A DNA stretch of 49,107 nucleotides from NCBI GenBank assembly GCA_030141605.1, contig JAQGDQ010000708.1:60001-109107 (forward strand), read 5' to 3'. Positions 1-11,084 of this stretch are shown piece by piece (position 1 is the first letter of the stretch; each line of letters starts with the position of its first letter). The notes beneath the pieces were generated by a model. It saw only the letters and a program-made list of their open reading frames with translations, had not been told where the DNA came from and searched no databases. A program made the position numbers and the translations under genes. This DNA comes from Tubiluchus corallicola. Lineage: Eukaryota; Priapulida; Priapulimorpha; Priapulimorphida; Tubiluchidae.

Positions 1-479
1 GCTTAATAGGGGATGGCAACTGATGATGATGAAAAAAACTGATAAATTGACGATGTTTTACAGTGACGCAACGTGTTGTGAGAAAATAACTTTTAATAAT
101 TGAAGATTGAAGAAAATGAGGTGATTGAACACGTAATGTGGAGATGATGAAACAGAGATCATTATTTTTGCGAAAATTCTTGTCGAAGTTTACAGCTGTC
201 ACGTGACTAAGTGGAAATTTTTTCCAGAATTCAGGAGCGCAAAGGATTTTTTAAATTACATGCGGATGCTCGATCAACTACTAGACAAATTTTCACCTGT
301 AGTGCAGAAAAAGCTCAAAGCATCATAGTCTGAACTAGGCTGTTTTACACCCTGGGTATAATTTAGCATAAGACAATTCATCCCCCCGGGGTATACTGAG
401 GCCTGGGCCAAATCACACCCGGGTTTAATTGGGCAAGAGTTGACTTGGCCTGCTACAGCGAAATTTCTGCACTCAGGCA
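1..479. other. Unassigned AT-rich sequence
   Basis: No gene is recognised. The minus strand has a 68-codon frame (274-480) with several cysteines, but it lacks a hydrophobic leader, repeat structure or a recognisable domain. It lies across short imperfect inverted and direct repeats rich in CCTGGG and CCCGGG. It is probably not coding. Confidence 0.4.
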
Positions 480-1006
480 CTTATAAAATACAGACCCTTT
501 TATGCTTATAAAATACAGACCTTTTGTATTTATAAAATATAGATCATTTTGTGCTTGTAAAGTACAGACCCTTTTGTGTTTTTAAAATACAAACCCTTTG
601 CTCTTACAAACTATAGACCCTTTTATGCTTATAAAATACAGACCTTTTGTATTTATAAAATATAGATCATTTTGTGCTTGTAAAATTCAGACCCTTTTGT
701 GTTTATAAAATACAAACCCTTTTGTACTTATATAATACAGACCCTTTTGTATTTATAAAATACAGACCCTTTGCACTTGCAAAATATAGACTCTTTTGTA
801 TTTATAAAATACAGACCCTTTTGTACTTATAAAATACAGACCCTTTTGTACTTATAAAATACAGACCCTTTTGTATTTATAAAATACAGACCCTTTTGTA
901 CTTATAAAATACAGACCCTTTTGTACTTATAAAATATAGACTCTTTTGTATTTATAAAATACAGACCCTTTGCACTTACAAAATATAGACTCTTTTGTAT
1001 TTATTA
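480..1006. repeat. 25-bp tandem array (about 21 copies)
   Basis: The core of the unit reads TTATAAAATACAGACCCTTT followed by TGTAC or TGTAT. Early units are the most divergent (CTTGTAAAGTACAG, CTTACAAACTATAG). The central units (about 780-960) are nearly identical, which suggests recent amplification from the middle outwards. No coding potential is seen. Confidence 0.95.
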
Positions 1007-1249
1007 TTCACTGTTTTAGTCGACAGTTTGGTACCAGCTGTAAATAGGCTCTTCTAGCTGAGTCACCAACGAGCATTTTGATTGGTTGACGACACACAAT
1101 GACGAAAATCAAGACAAGCTAGATATCATCAACCTCGAATGACAATGACATCCAAGGACCGTCTCAACGCATGGGCACGCTGGACAGTTGACCAGGGACC
1201 TCACGAGCATAGGTGCCCCATGTTACGTATGTTGTGACTTGCTCTCAAC

Positions 1250-1547
1250 AAATGAATACTATAGTCTTCTTCTTCTTCTTCTTCCCAGCTTTTCCCTATG
1301 CGGTCTCTTCGGTCTTCTTTAGAGAAGCTGCTTCCAGCCCATAGATTAGAGCGGGTCTGACCACTTCTTTGAGGACTTTACCTTTAAGTCTCACCGACTC
1401 ATTCATAGAAGGTTTTGGCGCAGTTTTTACAGGCGGATGCCCTTCCTGACCCTAACCCTCCCTATTTATCCGGGCTTGGGACCGGCACTGAGTTGGGCTG
1501 GCTTGCCCCCCCCCCCCCCAGTGGCTAGGTTAAATGAATACTATAGT
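1250..1547 (-). mobile_element. RTE-like retroposon tail with 16-bp target duplication
   Basis: The 16-mer AAATGAATACTATAGT occurs at 1250-1265 and again at 1532-1547, bounding an insert of 266 bp. On the minus strand the insert ends in AGGGAAAAGCTGGG followed by (AAG)n, a 3' end typical of RTE-type non-LTR elements. Upstream of this is a short frame readable as LKEVVRPALIYGLEAASLKK (about 1320-1375), matching the C-terminal VVRPALLYGxE pattern of RTE reverse transcriptases. A segment around 1435-1500 (GGCGGATGCCCTTCCTGACC on the plus strand) resembles a repeat also found in fish genomes. A C tract lies at about 1507-1519. The long target duplication fits target-primed reverse transcription. 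This is a 5'-truncated RTE copy or a SINE using an RTE tail. Confidence 0.75.
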
Positions 1548-1917
1548 AAACCATAACTATTTGTCAATGGTTTTTAAATGAAGGTGGATCATCTCAAGCA
1601 CTAGGCTTACAGGATTGCCGATGAAAATTTCAAATATGATAACCATTATGGAGACTGAAACTTGTAAAAAATCATACCAACAACGAGACACTAACGTTCG
1701 CACTGGCTTCACTTATGCGTATGGAAAATGTGTTCAGTCGTCAATGAAGTCATGAATGATGAAGCCATTTTCTGCAAAGAAATTTCGCACAAATGTTTGT
1801 GTTGAATGCTTTATTAATAATACATAATTTACAATAATTTCGTACAGTGCCATCTCTTTCTGTATGGCGTACCAATAGAGGTGCCATTCATATGTGTATA
1901 ATTTAAATTTTAAATAA
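1548..1917. other. Non-coding spacer with possible retroposon tail
   Basis: No gene is seen. The right end, TTTTAAATAAAGA running into (AAT)n, resembles the tail of the SINE at 39,290-39,540 (TTTAAATAAAG then ATT repeats). The segment before the microsatellite may therefore be a retroposon 3' end. No A/B boxes or target duplication were recognised. Confidence 0.3.
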
Positions 1918-2313
<396 letters not shown>

Positions 2314-2416
2314 TCATATGTTGAGATTTCTGTGCTTTTCAAGGTGTGCTGTTCAAACATTCGTGTTGATTAATCTTTGCAGTACAGCACGTTTTTCAAT
2401 ATTTAAACATGTGGGT

Positions 2417-5400
2417 TTAGTCCACATTGTTTATTTATTACTCTTAGGAAATAAAAGCTAGTCTACATTGTCTATTTGTTACTCTTAGGGAACAAACGCC
2501 AGTCCACATTGTTTATTCGTTACTCTCAGGGAACAAACGCTAGTCCACATTGTTTATTTGTTACTCTTAGGGAACAAACGCTAGTCCACATTGTTTATTT
2601 GTTACTCTTAGGGAACAAACGCTAGTCCACATTGTTTATTTGTAACTCTTGGGGAACAAATGCCAGTCCACATTGTTTATTTGTTACTCTTAGGGAACAA
2701 ACGCTAGTCCACATTGTTTATTTGTTACTCTTGGGGAACAAACGCTAGTCCACATTGTTTATTCGTTACTCTTAGGGAACAAACGCTAGTCCACATTGTT
2801 TGTTCGTTACTCTTAGGGAACAAACGCCAGTCTACATTGTTTATTTGTTACTCTTGGGGAACAAATGCCAGTCCACATTTTTATTTGTTACTCTTTGGGA
2901 ACAAACGCCAGTCCACATTGTTTATTTGTTACTCTTAGGGAACAAACGCCAGTCCACATTGTTTATTCGTTACTCTTAGGGAACAAACTCTACTTCACAT
3001 TGTTTATTTATTACTCTTAAGGAACAAACGCTAGTCCACATTGTTTATTTGTTACTCTTGGGGAACAAACGCCAGTCCACAATGTTTATTTGTTACTCTT
3101 GGGAAACAAACGCTAGTCCACATTGTTTATTTGTTACTCTTGGGTAACAAACGCCAGTCCACATTGTTTATTTGTTACTCTTGGGGAACAAACGCCAGTC
3201 CACATTGTTTATATGTTACTCTTGGGGAACAAACGCCAGTCCACATTGTTTATTTGTTACTCTTGGGTAACAAACGCTAGTCCACATTGTCTATTTGTTA
3301 CTCTCGGGGAACAAACGCCAGTCCACATTGTTTATTTGTTACTCTTAGGGAACAAACGCTAGTCCACATTGTTTATTTGTTACTCTTAGGGAACAAACGC
3401 CAGTCCACATTGTTTATTTGTTACTCTTAGGGAACAAACGCCAGTCCACATTGTTTATTTGTTACTCTTAGGGAACAAACGCTAGTCCACATTGTTTATT
3501 TGTTACTCTTGGGGAACAAACGCTAGTCCACATTGTTTGTTCGTTACTCTTGGGGAACAAACGCTAGTCCACATTGTTTATTTGTTACTCTTAGGGAACA
3601 AACGCTAGTCCACATTGTTTTTTGTAACTCTTGGGGAACAAACGCCAGTCCACATTGTTTATTTGTTACTCTTAGGGAACAAACGCTAGTCCACATTGTT
3701 TGTTCGTTACTCTTGGGGAACAAAGCAGTCCACATTTTTTTGTTACTCTTGGGAACAAACGCTAGTCCACATTGTTTGTTCGTTACTCTTGGGGAACAAA
3801 CGCTAGTCTACATTGTTTGTTCGTTACTCTTAGGGAACAAACGCCAGTCTACATTGTTTATTTGTTACTCTTGGGGAACAAATGCCAGTCCACATTTTTA
3901 TTTGTTACTCTTTGGGAACAAACGCCAGTCCACATTGTTTATTTGTTACTCTTAGGGAACAAACGCCAGTCCACATTGTTTATTCGTTACTCTTAGGGAA
4001 CAAACTCTACTTCACATTGTTTATTTATTACTCTTAAGGAACAAACGCTAGTCCACATTGTTTATTTGTTACTCTTGGGGAACAAACGCCAGTCCACAAT
4101 GTTTATTTGTTACTCTTGGGAAACAAACGCTAGTCCACATTGTTTATTTGTTACTCTTGGGTAACAAACGCCAGTCCACATTGTTTATTTGTTACTCTTG
4201 GGGAACAAACGCCAGTCCACATTGTTTATATGTTACTCTTGGGGAACAAACGCCAGTCCACATTGTTTATTTGTTACTCTTGGGTAACAAACGCTAGTCC
4301 ACATTGTCTATTTGTTACTCTCGGGGAACAAACGCCAGTCCACATTGTTTATTTGTTACTCTTAGGGAACAAACGCTAGTCCACATTGTTTATTTGTTAC
4401 TCTTAGGGAACAAACGCCAGTCCACATTGTTTATTTGTTACTCTTAGGGAACAAACGCCAGTCCACATTGTTTATTTGTTACTCTTAGGGAACAAACGCT
4501 AGTCCACATTGTTTATTTGTTACTCTTGGGGAACAAACGCTAGTCCACATTGTTTGTTCGTTACTCTTGGGGAACAAACGCTAGTCCACATTGTTTATTT
4601 GTTACTCTTAGGGAACAAACGCTAGTCCACATTGTTTTTTGTAACTCTTGGGGAACAAACGCCAGTCCACATTGTTTATTTGTTACTCTTAGGGAACAAA
4701 CGCTAGTCCACATTGTTTGTTCGTTACTCTTGGGGAACAAACGCTAGTCCACATTGTTTGTTCGTTACTCTTGGGGAACAAACGCTAGTCCATATTGTTT
4801 ATTCGTTACTCTTAGGGAACAAACGCCAGTCTACATTGTTTATTTGTTACTCTTGGGGAACAAATGCCAGTCCACATTTTTATTTGTTACTCTTTGAACA
4901 ACAGTCCACATTGTTTATTTGTTACTCTTGGGAACAAACGCCAGTCCACATTGTTTATTCGTTACTCTTAGGGAACAACTCTACTTCACATTGTTTATTT
5001 ATTACTCTTAAGGAACAAACGCTAGTCCACATTGTTTATTTGTTACTCTTGGGGAACAAACGCCAGTCCACAATGTTTATTTGTTACTCTTGGGAAACAA
5101 ACGCTAGTCCACATTGTTTATTTGTTACTCTTGGGGAACAAACGCCAGTCCACATTGTTTATATGTTACTCTTGGGGAACAAACGCCAGTCCACATTGTT
5201 TATTTGTTACTCTTGGGTAACAAACGCTAGTCCACATTGTCTATTTGTTACTCTCGGGGAACAAACGCCAGTCCACATTGTTTATTTGTTACTCTTAGGG
5301 AACAAACGCTAGTCCACATTGTTTATTTGTTACTCTTGGGGAACAAACGCTAGTCCATATTGTTTATTCGTTACTCTTAGGGAACAAACGCCAGTCCACA

Positions 5401-5768
5401 TTGTTTATTTATTACTCTTAGGGAACAAACGCTAGTCTACATTGTTTATTTGTTACTCTTAGGGAACAAACGCTAGTCCACATTGTTTGTTCGTTACTCT
5501 TGGGGAACAAACGCTAGTCCACATTGTTTATTTGTTACTCTTAGGGAACAAACGCTAGTCCACATTGTTTTTTGTAACTCTTGGGGAACAAACGCCAGTC
5601 CACATTGTTTATTTGTTACTCTTAGGGAACAAACGCTAGTCCACATTGTTTGTTCGTTACTCTTGGGGAACAAACGCTAGTCCACATTGTTTGTTCGTTA
5701 CTCTTGGGGAACAAACGCTAGTCTACATTGTTTGTTCGTTACTCTTAGGGAACAAACGCCAGTCCATC
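2417..5768. repeat. 41-bp satellite with ~1-kb higher-order repeat (about 82 copies)
   Basis: The monomer begins GTCCACATTGTTTATTTGTT and continues ACTCTTAGGGAACAAACGC. Variants alternate CGCTA/CGCCA, TTAGGG/TTGGGG and TTATTTG/TTGTTCG. Rare marker variants recur together. For example, a monomer with CCACAATG occurs near 3075, 4092 and 5066, and the ACTCTACTTCACATT variant near 2987, 4004 and 4978. Offsets are 1017 bp and then about 974 bp, so roughly 25 monomers form a higher-order unit. Short plus-strand frames (CYSWGTNASPHC type) arise from three monomers (123 bp) being a multiple of three. They are not genes. Confidence 0.97.
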
Positions 5769-6640
5769 GTTTTTCCTTGAGTTGCTAATTAAGAAACTAT
5801 TGATGACGGCAACAAAAACTGACATCAAAGAGGCAATCGTAAAAAGTAAACGAAACCGATAAACAAGACCTTTTACAGCTTTTCGTGAACGTATTCCTTT
5901 GCAAACATGTTTCAATGGCAGAAATTAATGATGTTTTTCGGAGCTTCGTAAAAATAATGAAGTTGAAACTTATTTTCAAAATTCGTAAAAGAATTTGAAC
6001 TGCAGAATGGTACAGTCTGAAACGTGTCGTTTCTAGAAATGCTGGATCTGTAGTAGGTTGGATGGTTAGTCAGTTAACAGCTGTTTGGCTAACCTGTTTG
6101 TTTCTACGGCCATTGGCAGTCAGTTAGTCACGTGATCACTTTTAACTATAACCAGCTGTGCAGCAATCGAACCGACCGACACATCTTTTATATCCAACCA
6201 TGCAGTCAGTCTTCAGCTAACCGACTGACTAACTGACCAGCCAACAAACCATCTAATAAACAAGCCAGCGAATGTGCCACCATCTGTCCAACCACTCAGC
6301 CAGCCAACTACCAACCAACAACCAGCCAGCCAACTAACCGACTAGCTAATTGACTCATTTTGCTAGAATATATTTATTTTCCTCATATCTGCTTGAGTAC
6401 AGACATAAAAATTCGAATAAATAATAAAAACTAAAACGAGTTTGTAGGTTTATAATTATATTACAAAATAATGTTAACCAAAATTAATGTAATGTGTGCA
6501 CTAATTTATTGGTAGACTAGCAATTTTAAAATCTTCTCATTAAAGTCATTTTGTCAAAGATTTAATTTTCATGCAATACAGAAGTTTACAATGTTTTATA
6601 CTTGAAAAGAAATATAACAAAGATGCTAATAATTTCTTAA
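5769..6640. other. Spacer with imperfect palindrome of CCAA/GGTT-like repeats
   Basis: No gene is recognised. Between about 6050 and 6355 there are degenerate tetranucleotide-like runs: GGATGGTTAGTCAGTTAAC on the left, and CTAACTGACCAGCCAAC with ACAAACCATC on the right. These can pair as a long imperfect hairpin. The rest is AT-rich without recognisable features. Confidence 0.4.
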
Positions 6641-6651
6641 CTAGGTGCTAG

Positions 6652-7140
6652 ATAAAATGAATGAACGAATGAATGAACAAGCGACCGAATGAATGAACGC
6701 ACGAACGAATGACAAACGAGTGAGTGAATGAACGAATGAATGAACAAATGAATGAGTGAATGAGTGAATGAGTGAATGAATGAACAAACGAACGAATGAC
6801 AAACGAGTGAGTGAATGAACGAATGAATGAACAAACGAACGAACGAATGAAAGAACGAACGAATGACAAACGAGTGAGTGAATGAACGAATGAATGAACA
6901 AACAAATGAATGAATGAATGAACAAACGAACGGATGACAAACGAGTGAGTGAAAGAACGAATGAATGAACAAACGAATGAATGAATGAGTGAATGAATGA
7001 ACAAACGAACGGATGACAAACGAGTGAGTGAATGAACGAACGACTAAACAAACGAATGGATTAATGAATGAATGAATGAATGAATGAATTAAGGAATGAT
7101 GAATGAATGAATGAACGAATGAATGAATCAATGAAGGCAC
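6652..7140. repeat. GAAT-derived degenerate minisatellite
   Basis: Tetranucleotide GAAT/GAAC/GAGT units are organised into a longer repeated phrase, GACAAACGAGTGAGTGAATG, recurring near 6711, 6798, 6865, 6935 and 7013. Minus-strand reading frames rich in SFIHSF are a consequence of this simple repeat. Similar but more decayed A-rich runs continue to about 7720. Confidence 0.9.
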
Positions 7141-7810
7141 TAATGAACAACGAAAACAAGTGTGCCAACAAACGGAATGTCTGATTTAACGAACGAATAA
7201 AGACACAAACAAACATTAAAACAAACAAACAAATAAGCGAAGAAACAAACAAGCAGACCAACTCACCAAATAAGAAAACGAATGCGTTAGTTATTAAACC
7301 AATAAGTCTTAATGCGAACTAAGATAAAATTTAAAAGAAAAGAAAAAAATTGAAGAGAAAAAAGAAGACGTGAACAAGTGAATTGTAGAGCAAGCAGTGA
7401 AGACAAATAAGCAACTAAAAACAAACAAAAGCGATAAAATTATGAAATAAGTAAACAAATAAATCAATATAAAATATATAAATAATACAAAGTGTAGACG
7501 AATAAATGACTTAATGCATGAAAAGTCAACAAGAAAAATAATGTTCTGTGAATTTACCACAATAAATAAATAGATAAATAAATAAAGAAAGAAAGACATA
7601 ACTGATTAAATTAATTTAAGTGAAAAAGTGATGAATGAGTGATCTAAAAGTAAATGGACAAATACATGATGAATGAATGAATAAATGAATGAGTGAATGA
7701 AAGAACGAACGAATGAATAAACGACTTTTGCTCTGACAGTTTCATTAATTAATCTACAAACATTTTCTACAAAATTTCGATGCACTTCATTCACCTTTAA
7801 TAAAACAATC
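7141..7810. other. Decayed A-rich simple sequence
   Basis: AAAC, AAAT and GAAT tetranucleotide remnants continue the preceding array with increasing divergence. No gene, splice pattern or structured RNA is recognised. Confidence 0.5.
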
Positions 7811-7814
7811 ATTT

Positions 7815-7852
7815 AACCCTTTGCCGTACCTCTACCATAGTGTGCGTAGACA
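7815..7852 (+). mobile_element. Possible piggyBac-like MITE left end (TTAACCCTTT)
   Basis: TTAACCCTTTGCCGTACC at about 7815 has the target TTAA followed by CCCTTT, the terminal motif of many piggyBac MITEs and also seen at 47,224. The matching right end (reverse complement GGCAAAGGGTTAA) was not found nearby, so this may be a truncated copy interrupted by the 126-bp triplicate. Confidence 0.4.
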
Positions 7853-8230
7853 AACACAAAACTTTAACATAACCTGAATTTTCAGTTAAAATTTTGCACG
7901 GTTAGCAGACAAAATTCGCTATGTTTTATACTTCCTTTTTAAAACAGTTGACAGAACTCTGTATTTTGAAACTGTAGGAACACAAAACTTTAACATAACC
8001 TGAATTTTTAGTTAAAATTTTGCACGGTTAGCAGACAAAATTCGCTATATTTTATACTTCCTTTTTAAAACAATTGACAGAACTCTGTATTTTGATACTG
8101 TAGGAACACAAAACTTTAACATAACCTGAATTTTTAGTTAAAATTTTACACGGTTAGCAGACAAAATTCGCTATGTTTTATACTTCCTTTTTAAAACAGT
8201 TGACAGAACTCTGTATTTTGATACTGTATC
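7853..8230. repeat. 126-bp tandem triplicate
   Basis: Three copies begin with CACAAAACTTTAACATAACC. The shared ACTTTAAC is at 7861, 7987 and 8113, an exact 126-bp period. Copies differ by a few substitutions, e.g. TTTTCAG/TTTTTAG and CAGTTG/CAATTG. A 126-bp period is a multiple of three, but stop codons occur in every frame. It is non-coding. Confidence 0.95.
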
Positions 8231-8885
8231 AAGTACAAAGTAATTTCGTTGAATTGCTACAAAAAGTATTTTAGTGGGCGGAGCAGAAAAAAGTGGAGCG
8301 TCTTTGCAAAGTGAAATTTACCGTCATTTGTAGGTAAGCAGGTCTCAAGACAATTATACAGCTCATATGTTAATCTCAAGAGTGTGTGTATTCGTAGTAG
8401 AAATATATACAATATTAATTAATTTTGACATACAAAACTTATGCACGTGTTTAATTTTCTACAATATTTATCCCCTTTCGCTTTCTCTTGGGGTTTCAGC
8501 TGTTTTAAACTAACGAAATATTAAGAAAGGCAGAAGGGGGTGCTAGTGTGCTGTACTAAAAATTGTTGTTTTCAGTCTTCTTGAGTTTTTTCGGTTTTCT
8601 GTTTTCTGTTGGTGCATTTCTCTTTCGTTTTCTTTCTACCTAAAACAAGAGAAACATTGTGGAATGAAATGACAATTAGAACAAATACCAAGTGCTCGAT
8701 TGTGTCAACACTGATATAAGCCAACTTAGAAATTAAATACAGCATACTGTATGAAGTTTCAGTTTTACACAAAAACAGAAAAAAATGTTGTAATTAAGAT
8801 TTTCTGATACTTTTTATATTTTCTTGGAACTTTCTTTAAGAGGAATTCGAATACAAAGATGTCATTTCCGAGAATGTCTGTAATT
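8231..8885. other. Spacer, nothing recognised
   Basis: AT-rich sequence without a supportable gene. A 66-codon minus-strand frame (8572-8772) contains no recognisable domain. Confidence 0.4.
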
Positions 8886-9104
8886 TGATTTCGCACGTTT
8901 TAGTGGCTAGATTTCGCATGTTTTAGTCGCTAAAGCACATTTTAGCCGCTAGATTTCGCATGTTTTAGTCACTAGATTTCACACGTTTTAGTCGCTAAAG
9001 CACATTTTAGTCGCTAGATTTCGCACGTTTTAGTCGCTAGTGCACGTTTTAGTCGCTAGATTTCACATGTTTTAGTCGCTAGATTTCACACGTTTTATTC
9101 GCTA
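8886..9104. repeat. 23-bp tandem array (about 10 copies)
   Basis: The unit reads TTTTAGTCGCTAGATTTCGC followed by ACG or ATG. A shorter variant, TAAAGCACATTTTAG, replaces part of the unit at about 8930 and 8995. The end at about 9104 runs into unique sequence. Confidence 0.9.
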
Positions 9105-9700
9105 GATGACTTCAGCAAATTTCGGGGCTTGGTTACAGCAGCGTTTGCGTTTGGTTGAAACATTTCACTATGCAGCATTGTTTACAAATTCAACGTCACA
9201 GAAACGACGCGGTATCCAAGGAAACCGTTGCTATGCACAATTGTTTAGCCGCCGAAGGTTCACGAGCAAAAGCGAACAAAATGTTTGGGGAATGCAATTT
9301 CGAGACGAATTTCATTAAGCAGGAAGCCATGAAATTCAATAAAATCAGCGTCAAATATTAAGTCACCTCTTTTAATTAGAGAAAAGTAGTTTTTATGTTA
9401 AATTTGATACTTAAATAGGTAGCGTGACGTGTGATGATAGAACACGTGACGTAGTTACCTCAAACTAATCGCAGGCCTACATCGTAATTGTGACTTTTAA
9501 GATTAGTTCTGTGTATCAGTAGCACTAGCACTACAAGTCACGTTGCAAACAAAGGTTTATAAATAAACAAACAAAAACTGTTTACGCCATTGTATACATA
9601 TATATTGTAACAAAAATTATTTCATTTAGCTCTCAATCGGGGTACCTCCATCAGAACAAAGGTGTTGACTGAGAGAAATATTTGGCACATGTGACTATAT

Positions 9701-9702
<2 letters not shown>
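9105..9702. other. Spacer next to the neuropeptide exon, nothing certain
   Basis: Two overlapping short plus-strand frames begin near 9106 and 9155, with no recognisable domain. On the minus strand this region is downstream of the neuropeptide stop codon and may contain its 3' UTR. No canonical AATAAA was identified on that strand close to the stop. Confidence 0.3.
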
Positions 9703-9744
<42 letters not shown>

Positions 9745-9902
9745 ATGCGTGTGTGTGTGTGTGTGTGTGCATGCGTGTGTGTGTGTGTGTGTGTGCACGT
9801 GTGCGTGCGTGATGTGCATGCTGCGCATGTGTTTGTGCACGTGTGTGTGTGTGCGTGCGTGCATGCTGTGCGTGTGTGTGCGTGCGTGCGTGCGAGCGCA
9901 TT
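9703..9902. repeat. GT/CA dinucleotide microsatellite with GTGC variants
   Basis: Pure (GT)n is interrupted by GCATGCGT, then grades into mixed GTGCGT units up to 9902. It lies about 50 bp beyond the minus-strand neuropeptide stop codon, so it could be within the 3' UTR of that gene. Confidence 0.95.
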
Positions 9903-9952
9903 ACAAGAAATGCATATAATTATACCTTTACTGTGCCATATTTCGATGATAT

Positions 9953-10437
9953 CTATTGCCTGTTCTTTGCTATTCGCCTGCTATCGGTTGTACTACGTTT
10001 ACCCAAGAATTCCATGGCCCGTTTACTGTCGTCGTTACGCTTGCCGAGAAATTCCATGGCTCGTTTGTCGAGATATTTTGTTGCACGTTTTCCGAGAAAT
10101 TCCATTGCACGTTTTCCGAGAAATTCCATGGCTCGTTTGACGTCGTCACGTTTTCCGAGAAATTCCATGGCGCGCTTTTCCGTGTTCCGTTTCCCTAAAA
10201 ATTCCATTGCACGTTTTTCGTCGGCGATGATGCCCTCTTGTGGTGGGAAGTTGAAAGATCGTTTTCCGCCTAGAAACTCCATGGCTCTCTTCTCAGGGAG
10301 AAGGTATTCCGTATCGTCCGACGTCCGCTTACCGAGAAATTCCATGGCTCTTTTATTGTCGTCCCTTTTACCAAGGAATTCCATGGCACGCTTCTCTTCT
10401 GCTAACTCATTACCTGACACAGGCAAGAAGATTTCGT
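9953..10437 (-). CDS. Neuropeptide precursor exon, fulicin/fulyal-like (nine AMEFL-amide copies)
   Basis: This is a prohormone exon encoding nine AMEFL cores. Eight are followed by GKR and one (the third) by GGKR; eight are preceded directly by KR and one shares the KR of the previous copy. Proprotein convertase cleavage at KR and amidation through Gly would release AMEFL-amide. Acidic spacers (DDN, NTE, DDV, NDDS), a TSDDTEYLLPE linker and SFNFPPQEGIIADE separate them, as is usual in molluscan precursors. The exon starts at an acceptor on the minus strand (TTTTATTCTAATTTCAG, cut at 10437/10438) with two leading bases, then reads EIFLPVSGNELAEE. It ends at a TAG stop (9953-9955), giving about 160 residues. 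Peptide residues are invariant while third positions vary (Leu: CTT, CTC, CTA, TTA), showing selection on the protein. Similarity is to fulyal (Y-A-E-F-L-amide) and fulicin (F-N-E-F-V-amide). The signal peptide is not in this exon. The family assignment is inferred from the xxEFL-amide motif. Confidence 0.9.
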
Positions 10438-10575
10438 CTGAAATTAGAATAAAAATACATCAGAAGTAGAATCAGGTAGACAATATGGTGAAAAACATGA
10501 CGAAATTGCAGTACATGACGTCATTCCCAAATTTCCTACGTCATTCTGAAAACAAGTGACGTAAACTATGATTAA

Positions 10576-10775
10576 AGCAAAAGTCAAGTTTCTCGGGAAG
10601 CTAATTTTAATATTTGTGAAAAATGTTAGAAAGTTTCAGCAGTGAAATTGTGATAAGCATCTCGTGTAATTAATCATTTCAATTTAAAATTGCGATCACT
10701 TCACGCTTGGGCACGGTCATTTTGGTGAAAAATGGCGTCATCTGGTTTCCGTGCGATATAAACAGTTGTTCCGCC
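10576..10775 (+). mobile_element. Diverged F2 TTAA element (truncated)
   Basis: TTAA (10572-10575) is followed by AGCAAAAGTCAAG, resembling the termini of other F2 copies (AGCAAAGGATAAG at 45,497; AGGAAAGATCAAC at 37,286). The body shares AAAATGTTAGAAAG, AAGCATCTCGTGTAATTA and GATCACTTCACGCTTGGG with copies at 26,580, 27,670 and 37,286. Similarity fades near 10,770. The element lies just upstream of the acceptor of the neuropeptide exon, so it is probably intronic. Confidence 0.6.
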
Positions 10776-11084
10776 AGGTGCTTCAGAATGTTTGTTTAAC
10801 TTACAGAGCGATTCTATAAACTAAGTAACCAGCCCGGCACCTACTACGTGCTGACATGTTTACATGCGCGTCTAAAAGTCAACAAAAATCTGCAAATTAA
10901 TTATTTACACAATTAATGTCAATTACTAACACATTTTAAGGTATAATCTGTAGATTAAAGCAATGTAACCAGTTTAAATTTGATCATAATTGACCGAATG
11001 ACTAATTTCTAGATAAACACAGTTAAACACAACATTAGAATAACAGAACTTCTAAGCAAACTGTAGAAATGTCTCAACGCGTAC
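10776..11084. other. Probable intronic sequence of the neuropeptide gene
   Basis: AT-rich sequence with no frame or repeat recognised. It lies upstream (on the minus strand) of the peptide exon acceptor and downstream of the candidate first exon. Confidence 0.3.

Noticed and set aside
274-480. Small cysteine-containing protein on the minus strand
   Set aside because: No leader sequence, no conserved cysteine spacing and overlap with short repeats; too little support.
9106-9361. Two overlapping short frames on the plus strand near the neuropeptide exon
   Set aside because: Overlapping frames with no leader, domain or splice evidence; they also start at the edge of a tandem array.
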